A stretch of DNA of 64,000 nt. Source: Talinum fruticosum (taxonomy: Eukaryota; Streptophyta; Magnoliopsida; Caryophyllales; Talinaceae). Below the pieces are notes generated by a model, which saw only the letters and a list, made by a program, of their open reading frames with translations, was not told the origin of the DNA and made no database searches. Shown here one piece after another: positions 1-9,767 of the stretch. The position numbers were made by a program, and so were the translations under genes. The stretch lies in assembly GCA_021018815.1 (NCBI GenBank), contig JAITYX010000042.1, positions 1,379,001 to 1,443,000 on the forward strand, read 5' to 3'. Positions within the stretch are counted from its first letter, which is position 1. Every line of letters starts with the position of its first letter.

Positions 1-3000
1 CAATAGCTCCTCTCCTGAAACATAGGAGAAATTTTATTAGACGTTATATGAAAGGAACACAGTAGTGCGATGGGGGAAAAATCAATATAGCATCTTATAG
101 CTATGGGTTGCAAAGAATATAAAAGCGAATGAATGCCAAACTAGGAGTATAAAGATAGCAACAAATATCATAAAATGTTATAATGGGCGGTAATAAAGGT
201 CATAAAAATTGTACCCATGCCAGATGATTTTGTCAATTAAGTCTAAAACACACATACCCTACATATAACATTCCAACTATCGCCAAAATGATGACGAGGA
301 GAACCAAAGTGGCTAACTGAGCTCCATTACCAACAAGTGCTGAAAGCATAGCTAAGTTGCGAGGAGGTCGGAAAACATCCCCATGGACGAGCTTCCAACC
401 AGACTCTTCACTCACATCCCTTTCCTGATGATGCATACATGAGGTCAGCAGATGACGAGGTAATTGAGTAGTAATTTTTTTAATTGCGTAACCAGGTAAT
501 TGAGCGGTTATGAGACATAAATGATTAAAAAATAGCAAAAGTCATACCAAAGTCTCTAAATCATCATCTTCCCTAGCATACTTGGCATAATCATTCCGAA
601 GAGTTCGCATCAGTATCATAGACACCAATCCAGTCAAGAAGATAACCATCATGAATGAATTGAAAATGGAGAACCAGTGGATCTACAAAAACAGGAAATG
701 GACAAATCACTTTCAGAAGGAAATACAGGATGGTATTTTTTTCTTTTTTTCTTCTTCCCCATATCTTTTCCCTATTGTGGAAGTATGAGATGGTATTTAC
801 TATTCACCCCTGGCATTATCCACAGGATATAAATATTCACTTGTTCACTTGCAGCAGAAGGGTCACTGTGCATAATTCCAGTGTTGCAACTCAACCATGT
901 GTTATGGAGAAGCATACTAAATCATCGCCAAGTCTCAAATTCAATACTACCAAGTGTGGTCCACCTACTTATTGCCTATGCTAGTTTCCGGTATGTTGAA
1001 AAGATGGAAACAAAAAGTTGCAATAGAGATAAACTAATGATACTTCTAAAGGTACAGGTAACTATCTACAGTAAATAGATTAAAAAAACTAACAATACAT
1101 TCAATTACACCTTAGCTTAATTAAAACAACAAACCTGGTGCTCAAAGAAGGGATAATCCAGATACACATCAAAACGCCTGGCAAAGTTAACATTTGTCGG
1201 TATCCATCTAACTGTATATGTCATGTCATAAACTCTCCCTTCTTCAAGTGGTTTAGCACTGTCCTGGGTGAGGTTAACATGAATTATCTGCATGATTACC
1301 ATTCAAAAGTATTTATGACTGGCGATGTAGCATCAGGTATGAAAGCAATGCAACTAACATAGCAAGGGCTATTTGAAGTAACCTGATTTCCATTATATTT
1401 GATGATAAAGTTCTTGTTTGTGTACAGAACATGCTTAATATTCTCGTTGTTTTTATCATAATGCAGTTCTCCCACAAAACCTGTGTATAAAAAAACAAAA
1501 AAATTACATACTAATGAAAAAGGCCATGTTTCACAAAGAAGCTTGAGTAAAAAGGAAGAAATAGATACATACCCCACAATGGCAAATCATCTGAGAACCA
1601 TTAAGCACCAGCATGGTCAAATGGAAAGTAAAAGGTCAGTAAAATAGCAAGAAGCTATATGTTGGTTCATGAGCATGGGAAGAATTGACATAATGAAAGA
1701 GATTGGCAATATAATCTAGATCACATTTACAGCCACGTCTACATGAGAAGAGACTTTATTGGCATCATTAACAAAGAACATACCAATAAAGAATTCAAAC
1801 CAGTAGGAGTTTTCAATTGCATCTTTGAACTGCTTAACCTTGGCAGCGTCAAGGTCAAGGTCACATATGGTAGTCTTCTCAGCATTTTCTGCCAAAATAA
1901 ATCAGATATTGTCATTGCAAGTTTAGGTTTACGACGCAAAAAATTTGTGCTGACCCATAGTATGAAATAGGCAACACTTACTTGCAAACTTAATATCAAG
2001 CTGGCTATCAATAAGTTCATTTCCACCAAGAACCTCACCCAAGCCACCCCACCTATGGGAAGAATCCCCAGATGGACGACAAAATGGAAGGCTGTAGTAG
2101 TTATAAGTTTCTTGTGGATTGTTGTATGGACCAACTTTGTTCACCCACAGAGTCACTTGTTCACTTGGCTCATACTAAATGAATTCAAACCAGAAAATAA
2201 CAAAATGAAAATGAGGTTTCCATAATTAAGAAATAATCCAGTTAAATAAAAAAACAAACAATATGCATATGCATGCAGACATGCACACAACTGCATGCAA
2301 TAACACAACATATGCACGAATACAGATTTCCCAGCCAAACATAGAGACGAGCAAATTTAGTTTGCGGGAGGGTGATGATTTGGAATGGATGGTGTGAGAT
2401 GAAGAGGAAAACACTCCTTTAAAGTTCACTCATGCACATTAGGTTTATAATGAGGAGATGCACTAATGCTTTAGTCCAGCAAGTAGCAACAGCTGCAGTC
2501 ATATATAATGCCGGGACTGAAAAGGAGGCATTATTATGAAGTAACAAGGAACTCATGATGCATCAGGTAAACAATCCCAAAGGCAGAAAGGCACCCAAAA
2601 AAATGAACTGAGCAAGATTGCTAAGATTGCATCACAAATAAATGCATCAACAAATAAAAACAATAGAACATGATTTAAACCTTAATTTAACCATCAGTTG
2701 AACAGGTAAACAAAATATCATGACCTAAAATGATTTCCTGATCACAGCCCACAATTGAAATGCTCTTTCTTCATGACACTAAAACATGTATAGTAGTATA
2801 TGCTCTATTTCAAAGATCAATTCTAGCTGCATTCTTCTTGACATCCTAAAGCCAGAAAGGGTGAAGATGCTAAGAACACTCCACCCAAATACATATCGAC
2901 AGTTTGTCTCTGGTCAGCAGATTATCCAAGCTCAGTTCCTCTACTCGTTGTCCCCATGAGGAAGTCCGTTTTATCATAAAATTTCCATATGTGCATTAAT

Positions 3001-4281
3001 GCTGATAAGACCTGCTACACATGTGATGAAGTTCCTCAATTAGTGTGCCTCTCTCTCCCGAATTCAATCTATGTCAACATCTTCTGTATCATTTTAAAAA
3101 GAAACAACAGGGACTAGGAAAAAAAAATAGGCTTCTTGACCTCCAATGATTTTGGTAATTTGTCAGCACCTTCATTCCATAAATTATATACTTTTGCAAT
3201 GTTATGTCTCCAACTCTTGTGAAGATCTACCTTCCTCAACCAATGATAGCTCACTAGCCAATACTGGGTACCCAATCTAGCATATATAGTCACTGCAATC
3301 TACAAAGGGGAGGCTAGTTACTGATGCCAAACAGGCAAACAGCAGATCCAACCTAAAACTAACAATTGTCATAAAGTACTCTATTACTAGCTAAATCATT
3401 GTTCATTTCTAATATGCCAATGATAACTAAGAAAAACTAGACATAAGACACTGCCAGAGTGACCCAACAGATTCGTCGATACACCTGCGAGGAACTCATA
3501 GGATCAAGGATTTCGTTCGCACTCCATCTGTTCTAAAATGGCACCTTTCATTACGCAAGGAAGCATAGTTTCCAAGGACCGCCCCACCCCCACCCCAGCA
3601 CCCCACAGACCGCTTTTCAAATTCACGTCTTCTGCATCCCTACAAGGCACAGAGCGTAACCATTCCCTGCGTATGTTGATCCTTGTAAGTATTGAACAAA
3701 AGTAAGTGGACATAAATGCTGCAACCTAATTACTGGGCAAGATTTCATGCTTTTTTTTTGCTTCAATCTTCCTCAATCAGAAAATCACCATTGCTTTCTC
3801 AAATACCAACAAAACTACACAATGAATGCCCCTGTATAGAAAACGGCATAGGATTACTGACTACTGTACGCATATTATAAATTTAAACTTTTCACCAAAT
3901 TGCCAATTCTGTATTATAATATAAAGCTCCGAAAAAGACATGTTCTTTTGCTACTACACAACCAAATAAACAACAACAAAAGAAATGAAAAATTGACAAC
4001 TATTTCAACAGGTATTACCCAGAAAACCGAGATCCATACAATGTGAAAACATAATGAAAACCCAGCTGAACAAAAAATCAGGGCATGCCCACAACGGAAA
4101 ACAAATGAAAGATCAGCCACAAGAGAGAGAGAGCCCAAACCCAAACCCGGAAAACCAAATGCATTGGGTGGGGAGTGGAGTGAGACATACACACCTTGTG
4201 ATCCGACTCGCTAGCGCCAGCAGGGTAAGAGACAAGGAGGACAGAGAGGAGAATGAGGGGTAGAATGGCGGTGGAGGGCAT
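1..4281 (-). CDS. Transmembrane 9 superfamily (TM9SF/EMP70) protein, TMN1-like, 3' part outside window
   Basis: Nonaspanin of the Golgi/endosomal membranes; the family takes part in endomembrane sorting. The ATG at 4281 opens a signal peptide ([20 protein letters not shown]) followed by ASESDHK. Exons in coding order: 4281-4195, 2174-1982, 1888-1784, 1590-1573, 1480-1383, 1287-1135, 682-548, 424-258, and 14-1 (partial). All junctions are GT/AG and in phase. Diagnostic family blocks are [61 protein letters not shown] and [20 protein letters not shown]. These form the luminal N-terminal domain, then the first membrane spans begin ([31 protein letters not shown]). The remaining spans lie beyond base 1. 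Intron 1 is about 2 kb and exon 4 is an 18-nt microexon. No frame break was seen. The closest remembered relative is plant TMN1; the subgroup is inferred. Confidence 0.93.
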
Positions 4282-4710
4282 GGTTAATTGGCTATGGGGA
4301 GAGAAAGGACTCAGCCTGAGCTAGCTCTCGGATCTGGTACAGGACAATAGGGAAGCTTTAGGTATCAAATATCGAAAAGAAAAAATTTCTGGGTAGAGTT
4401 TGTTTATAACAACGTGCATGTACTTTTGGTTTGGTTTCGTTCGTCCTAGTTTATCATCAATTACAACAAGGCATCAAAACATCGAATCAACTTTGATTTG
4501 GAAGAAGGGGTGGGACTTGGGAAGTGGGGTGCTCCTGGTTTTAGCTTGATTTCTTCATTTCTCTCATTTTTTTGGTATGTTTTTTACTTGATTTTCCGTG
4601 GAGATTCAATAAGATTTTATTATTTTCATATTATAATGGATGTTTATTTGTATTTTGTTTTTAAACTTGTCCTATCTAAAATGAAACAAAATATAAGCAA
4701 TGTTGAACAC

Positions 4711-4736
4711 AAATAAATAAATAAATAAATAAATAA

Positions 4737-4792
<56 letters not shown>
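4711..4792. repeat. Compound microsatellite (AAAT)n-(AT)26
   Basis: An AAAT tetranucleotide array at about 4711-4740 runs directly into a pure AT dinucleotide array at 4741-4792. It lies about 450 bp upstream of the TM9SF start codon. No gene is seen between it and that promoter. Confidence 0.95.
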
Positions 4793-4795
<3 letters not shown>

Positions 4796-4872
4796 GGATG
4801 CATGCAATTGGATTAAATATAGGCTATTGGATTAAAATAAATGTTTGAGATTAATCTACCGAATAAAAACCC

Positions 4873-5369
4873 GAAGTACTTTCTCCTCCACTATGCCACC
4901 CTAAAACCACTACACCCTACTAGCTCCATTGGTTTCTTTACTTTTCAAGCGACAAAACCGTTAGAATTTATGAAAACTCTACCCCTAATGCATTTAATCG
5001 AAGACATGTTGAACCCAAATTATAAATTCATATCTTACACCCATGAACGATATAAAATAACTTTATTTTAATTTTAACTTTTAGATTTAAAATGAATAGT
5101 TCGATTTAACGCTCTCACTCGAAGTACTTTCTCCTCCACTATGCCACCCTAAAACCACTACACCCTACTAGCTCCATTGCTTTCTTTATTTTTCCGGTGA
5201 CAAAACCGTTAGAATTTATGAAAACTCTACCCCTAATGCATTCAATTGAAGACATGTTGAACCCAAATTATAAATTCATATCTTACACTCACGAATGATA
5301 GAAAATGACTTTATTTTAATTTTAACTTTTAGATTTAAAATGAATAGTTCGATTTAACGCTTTCACTTT
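4873..5369. repeat. 248-bp tandem duplication
   Basis: A unit beginning gaagtactttctcctccact starts at 4873 and again at 5121. The copies are nearly identical over about 248 bp, with scattered substitutions such as ggtttctttac versus gctttctttat. Both end with the same atttaaaatgaatagttcga stretch. The copies abut, so this is a local direct duplication. No coding content is recognised. Confidence 0.9.
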
Positions 5370-5400
5370 CACTTTCACTCTATCCCTTCCTCTCATTTGA

Positions 5401-5403
<3 letters not shown>

Positions 5404-5450
<47 letters not shown>
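5404..5450. repeat. (TA)n microsatellite at left edge of foldback element
   Basis: A long AT dinucleotide run ends exactly where the inverted-repeat element (5451-6042) begins. A shorter AT run follows the element at 6043-6054. The element therefore appears to sit inside a TA array. Confidence 0.9.
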
Positions 5451-5452
<2 letters not shown>

Positions 5453-6042
5453 CATATCTATTGAGAACTAGGGATTTAGATGAGAATTAAAAACTTTCAA
5501 TCTTCACAGTTCATTTATAATCTAATAGTTTAGATAAAACCCTAATTTATATCCACTAACTCACTCACTCACTTAGCCCACATTCCCCCTTTTCTCTCGC
5601 TTATTTTGATGACTATCGCCACCGCCACCGCCGGATCAGTCGTCATCGCCAGAAATGTCCAGGCACATTGGTGGTTGATGCGAAGGAGAGAGAAAGGTTC
5701 CCGTCGATGGGATTCACCATGCCCTTTGTTAGGGTATTTCCAAAGCCGCCGGAAATGTCAAAGTCGTTGGAATAATGGAAAAACTCTAACAAAGGGCATG
5801 GTGAACTCCATCGAGGGAGTCTTTCTCTCTTCTCGCGTCAACCACCAATTTGACGGATATTTTCGGCAATGGCAGCCGTCCGACGGTGGCGGCGGTCATG
5901 AAAACAAGGGGGAGTGAGAGCTAAATGAGTGAGGTAGTAGGTATAAGTTATGGTTTAATCTCAAACATTAAATTATAAATAAATGGTGAAAATTAAAAGT
6001 TCATAAGTCTCATCTAATCCCATAGTTCTCAATTGATATGGT
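5451..6042. mobile_element. Foldback/MITE-like element with ~260-285 bp inverted arms in a (TA)n site
   Basis: The left arm (5451-5734) starts ACCATATCTATTGAGAACTA. The right arm (5784-6042) ends with its complement, TAGTTCTCAATTGATATGGT. The arms stay complementary with indels and mismatches over almost their whole length, including the inner block caccatgccctttgttag versus ctaacaaagggcatggtg. The spacer is about 50 bp. Both flanks are TA dinucleotide runs, so the target duplication is TA or cannot be resolved. There is no transposase, so it is non-autonomous. The design resembles TA-targeting MITEs such as the rice Micron type; family membership is inferred. A transcript would fold into a long hairpin and could feed small RNAs. 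The open frame at 5606-5917 lies wholly inside the element and is not treated as a gene. Confidence 0.8.
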
Positions 6043-6849
6043 ATATATATATATGTAAACACAAATTTCGAGTCTAAAATAAATAAAGACAAGACATTAA
6101 TTGGATTGTGTACATTAATTGCTCGTCCATTCAGGACATTCAATGTCAAAAATATATCCTATATTTTCTTCTCAACTTGTTTGCTGCCAAAAAAATTAAA
6201 AAAAAATTACAACCTATACAAAGATATATTTTTTTTTGCCTAGCATCATTTTTTATTTTCTTTTTTTAAATAAAACTATTTATTACATAAGTAAGCAATA
6301 TTTTTTTCCTCTTTTTCCACACATCTCAATATAAGATGGTCTTATGTGAAATAACTTGTGAACATACATGAGTACGGTAGGCTACAAATTAGATGATGAT
6401 AATTCAACTTATGACATCCTTTACATATCCTACTTTACGCAACACTCGTTAAATCCATCCTTCTTTCATCTTTTCTTAATCCATTTTCCTTTAAATTAGC
6501 GGGGTTTACATGTCCAAATCATATGTTCATGAAATATTTAATGTATCAATAACAAATTGCAATGAAAACGAAAAATAAACATTCAAGCAAAAGATCCCAA
6601 CATGAGGTGATGACTTATAGTTCGAGAAAGTTGGCAAAATAAACTTTGAGAATCTTATCAAGTATAATTCTAATATATATGGACATAACATTTGTAGCAA
6701 AAGAGATACCGGTACTTAATCTATGATCCCATGTGTGAAGTTATGAGTTTGAGTCACCTATCTCAAGGCATGAATTTCTCATTCTCAATCCCATCAAATT
6801 CTCAAGGGTTGCACCATTGAAATTGTGCATTCATGCTCACGCGAAGTTA
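6043..6849. other. AT-rich intergenic DNA without recognised features
   Basis: After the short TA run this stretch is AT-rich with poly-A and poly-T tracts. No convincing coding frame, RNA gene or repeat structure was seen. Confidence 0.6.
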
Positions 6850-7245
6850 TTTCCCTCCGATGAGCCGTTTGAGTAGCGGATAGCATGTCTGTGTAGCTGA
6901 TAACTATTTAAGTAATCGATAGTCTGTTAGATTTTATTTGTTAGCGAATATACTGTTCAATTGAGCGGTTGAATAAATGTGTTCGATAAAATTAGTGGTT
7001 AAGTTAGCTGATTATTATAAATTAACGTAAAAGAATATAAATAATTTGCCAATATAAACTAACGAAGGGATGTTTTTGCCAAAAAAAACATGTAACGCTA
7101 CTCTTAAATGTGAAAAGTTAATATTTTTGTTTTTCAAAAACACTATTTAAAACGCTATAAGTTACTACAAACGCTAGTTGAAACACTAATTTACTAAACA
7201 CTAATATTTGGTTAATTGGTGTTTTGACTTGATTAAAGAACTAAA
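6850..7245. repeat. Diverged dispersed repeat, possible hAT-type MITE (copy 1)
   Basis: The stretch is full of variants of the words agcggttg, gttagcga, ataaaattagtggttaag and gctgat. Near the other end are complementary-looking words (aacgctagttgaaacactaat, actaatatttggttaattgg). The same vocabulary occurs in inverse orientation at about 35225-35525. This word pattern resembles a MITE-like repeat seen in many plant genomes. Ends and target duplication could not be fixed, so the family is tentative. Confidence 0.4.
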
Positions 7246-7312
7246 TGTTATTCCAAATGTTATTGCTAGAAGAGTGTTGTCGTCTCATATATACCATAAT
7301 ATGTTGTTACCA

Positions 7313-7346
7313 TTTGTTTTGTTTTGTTTTGTTTTGTTTTGTTTTG
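7313..7346. repeat. (GTTTT)n microsatellite
   Basis: Pentanucleotide GTTTT repeated about six to seven times in intergenic DNA. Confidence 0.9.
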
Positions 7347-7560
7347 CTTTTATTATTAAACCCTCGTTAACATAAATAATATCGTTCACGGGAACACTCA
7401 AGTACAATGTTTTCAATTTTTTCTTGATTATTATAATGCAATAATTATTACTCTCGAGAGTACTGACTATCATGTAATCCCGAATTAATTAGTATACAAT
7501 TATATACTTATTAGTGTATAATTATATATTAATTAGTGTACAATACTATAGACTGTTATG

Positions 7561-7636
7561 TACTTTCAAAACTAATTATTATACAATTATATATTAATTA
7601 ATGTATAATTATACACTAATTATCCTCAAAAGTACA
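7561..7636. repeat. Short AT-rich palindrome
   Basis: The arm tactttcaaaactaattat and the downstream ataattatcctcaaaagta-type arm are imperfect complements around a ttaattaa centre, giving a stem of about 35 bp. Related words (attagtgtataattatat) also occur just upstream at 7480-7545. It may be a tiny MITE derivative. It lies about 350 bp upstream of the small gene at 7984. Confidence 0.55.
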
Positions 7637-7954
7637 CCATGATCTGTACTGCTGGGGGACCATATACTGATGTGGGGGAGGATAAGGCAAAAAGAGCCAA
7701 AAGTGGATGATGCAAAATGGATTACTAGCAATAGCAAAGAGAGAGAGTCTTGATTCTTAACCAACGCACATGGGCCTCCTGACGCAGTATTTTACACATC
7801 TCACTCCACCAGTTATGTGCTGAGCGCGGCGCACTCTCAAAAAATCTTCCCCCTCTCTCTCTCTCCTTCCCCCAGAGCCCCATCCATGGCGCCGCTCCTC
7901 CTTCCGTAGCCTCACGAATTGATCCCGCTGTCGCCTCCCGATTGATCGATTCAG

Positions 7955-7987
7955 ATGATGATTACGAACGATATACACAAACGATGA
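7955..7987 (+). promoter_or_regulatory. Upstream ORF overlapping the main start codon
   Basis: ATGATGATTACG at 7955 opens a 10-codon frame (MMITNDIHKR). Its TGA stop (7985-7987) shares bases with the main ATG at 7984 in the sequence ATGA. If transcribed in the leader, it could lower translation of the downstream frame or allow reinitiation. Presence in the leader is inferred; no transcript evidence is available. CT-rich sequence at 7850-7870 may mark the leader region. Confidence 0.45.
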
Positions 7988-8439
7988 CCCTCAAAACCCT
8001 ACCCGTAATCCGGCCGTCTTCTTCGCCGTTGTTCTTGCTAACTCCGTTCTCGTGGCTCTTCCTCAACCGCCGCCGCCGGATTCTCTTCCTCACTCTATGC
8101 TCTCCTGTCCTCCTCCCTCTCCTCTGCCTCTCACTCCCACTCCTCTGCCTCGCGCACCTTTACATCTGCCTCTGCCGCCGCGGACGCCGACGAGATGACG
8201 CTGCTGCCCGGAAGATGCGGCGGTGCGAGGAGGGAAGGAAATTGAGCGAAAAGGAGGAAGGGGAAGAGGAAGAGGAGGAGAGAGAGATCGGGTGGATGTT
8301 GTTGCAGAGGTACTTGGAAGATCAGTTAGGGCTCGTCGGATCCGTCGTTGCTGTCTACGATTGCGGCGGAGATGAAGAAGTGATCGAGGATTTGGCGGAT
8401 GGTGAGGTTTCGGAGATCAGGAGGCCATTGTTGCTCTGA
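7984..8439 (+). CDS. Small hypothetical single-exon protein with membrane segment and acidic tail (151 aa)
   Basis: Intronless frame of 151 codons plus stop. The family is not recognised. Residues 1-32 are Ser/Pro/Arg-rich. Residues about 33-64 are a long Leu/Cys-rich hydrophobic stretch (LFLTLCSPVLLPLLCLSLPL onward) that should span a membrane once. An Arg-rich patch follows (CRRGRRR), then a run of Glu (EEGEEEEEER), then a region ending EVSEIRRPLLL. The positive patch after the hydrophobic segment would favour a cytosolic C-terminus by the positive-inside rule. The start was chosen as the first in-frame ATG; the frame stays open upstream to 7942 without an ATG. It has higher GC than its flanks, as expected for coding DNA. 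The hydrophobic-basic-acidic layout is plausible for a plant-specific membrane protein, but function is unknown. Confidence 0.6.
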   Translation: MTLKTLPVIRPSSSPLFLLTPFSWLFLNRRRRILFLTLCSPVLLPLLCLSLPLLCLAHLYICLCRRGRRRDDAAARKMRRCEEGRKLSEKEEGEEEEEEREIGWMLLQRYLEDQLGLVGSVVAVYDCGGDEEVIEDLADGEVSEIRRPLLL

Positions 8440-9196
8440 ATCAGCTCTGGATTGTCGCAGTCAAACTTTTTTTCTTTTTTTTTGTGGTTTTTGGGGTTGT
8501 AAAGGAATTACATGTAGATACAGGTTTTCTTCTTTTGTGATGATAAATTATTGTGTGATGAATTTCATTTCATAGATGAAACTTTAACGTGGAATTGGAA
8601 ATCAACAAAAGGATAATTGTGCAGCAAATTTGGTCCCTGAATTGTTATTGGCAATTTTGTTACTATTGTTTGCTTTTATTTATGGTCTTGTATGTTTTTT
8701 ATGGGTGCTGAATATTAGGAAACAAGTATTCATCCTTCCGGATCGAAGATCGAATAAGAGAAATAGGAGGACCAAAGATCTAACCGATGGAGACTCGAGG
8801 CTTGTCAGATGAAGTACCAACAACACAATTTGATCCCGGACTTGACAGGTCAAATCCGGATCAAATCTGAATTGGTCCTATTATGACCGAATTTATAGAT
8901 TGTAACAGTTTGTTGTTTTTTATCCAAAATTAATTAAACTTTCAGCGGGTTACACTACACTGTTGTTTTAACCTCCCGATATAACTATGCTCAACGATAA
9001 TATTATCAATTTCAATTACATATCAATTCATTTTCACGTAAGTTATTTCCATTTTTATATACCAAATATGGTAATTTTATAAATTTACTTGATATTATCA
9101 ATCCCATCTATCCTTTTATTTCCAACTACATACTCATTTAATTTTAATTTTTTATTTTTCTTTGCTTAATGTTAGTACTTGCTTTCATAATTAAAA
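8440..9196. other. 3' flank and AT-rich intergenic DNA
   Basis: A T-rich tract directly after the stop codon is consistent with a 3' UTR of the small gene. Beyond that no coding frame with family resemblance, RNA gene or clear repeat is visible until the MITE at 9197. Confidence 0.5.
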
Positions 9197-9425
9197 GGTC
9201 GTTCGACTTCGTACGAAAAACAAAATTTTATTTATGTTTTATATTCTTTTATATTCGTTTATTATAGTCATTTATGTTTGTTTGTGTTGTTTCATGATCG
9301 TTTATGTTAACTCGTTTCTTATTTAACAAGTCATTCATGTTTATTTATGTTCGTTTATGTTCATTTCTGTTATTTTATGTTTGTTTTTGTTTACATACGT
9401 TTTATATGTAAGTTCGAACATGCCC
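9197..9425. mobile_element. PIF/Harbinger-type (Tourist-like) MITE, copy A, 229 bp
   Basis: Terminal inverted repeats are GGTCGTTCGACTTCGTACG at the left and, read on the minus strand, GGGCATGTTCGAACTTACAT at the right. Flanks are AAA (9194-9196) and TAA (9426-9428), one base away from a perfect 3-bp TAA duplication. The interior is a degenerate array of tttatgttcgtttatgttca-like words. The same element occurs at 29352-29528 and 35599-35827 with perfect TTA duplications. It has no coding capacity. Confidence 0.82.
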
Positions 9426-9767
9426 TAAATCTGATAATAATGGTGGTAAATTTTTTTAATCAAATAATGGTAGTAATTATGCTACGTTATTGATAAAAAA
9501 AAAGTTAATTATGCGACCTTAAAATTTTATTTAATTCCAAATATGGTAATTTCATACAGTATTATTATTATTTTTGGCCGACGTCGGGACTACCTCGATG
9601 ATTGAATCAGAGGGAGACCCCTCGGATGTCCGTATTCGACGGTCAAGTTTGGAGGCCAATCCCCAAAACACAAGAATTGATGGGCCCTTCTCTTTCCTGC
9701 TTTTACATCAACTGAACTCGACCTTTCGCGGGAGCCTCAGCAGATTGCTGAGGCGAGGAGAGAGAAA
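9426..9767 (+). promoter_or_regulatory. Upstream region of the NPF transporter gene
   Basis: About 340 bp separate the MITE from the ATG at 9768. The last 150 bp are GC-richer and include the purine-rich gaggcgaggagagagaaa just before the start. A TATA box could not be assigned with confidence. Confidence 0.35.

Noticed and set aside
5606..5917. 103-codon open frame, plus strand
   Set aside because: It lies entirely inside the foldback element and runs across its hairpin centre; no family motif.
8630..8812. 60-codon frame with hydrophobic N-terminus after the small gene
   Set aside because: No ATG at its start and it lies in the probable 3' UTR and spacer; hydrophobicity comes from T-rich sequence.
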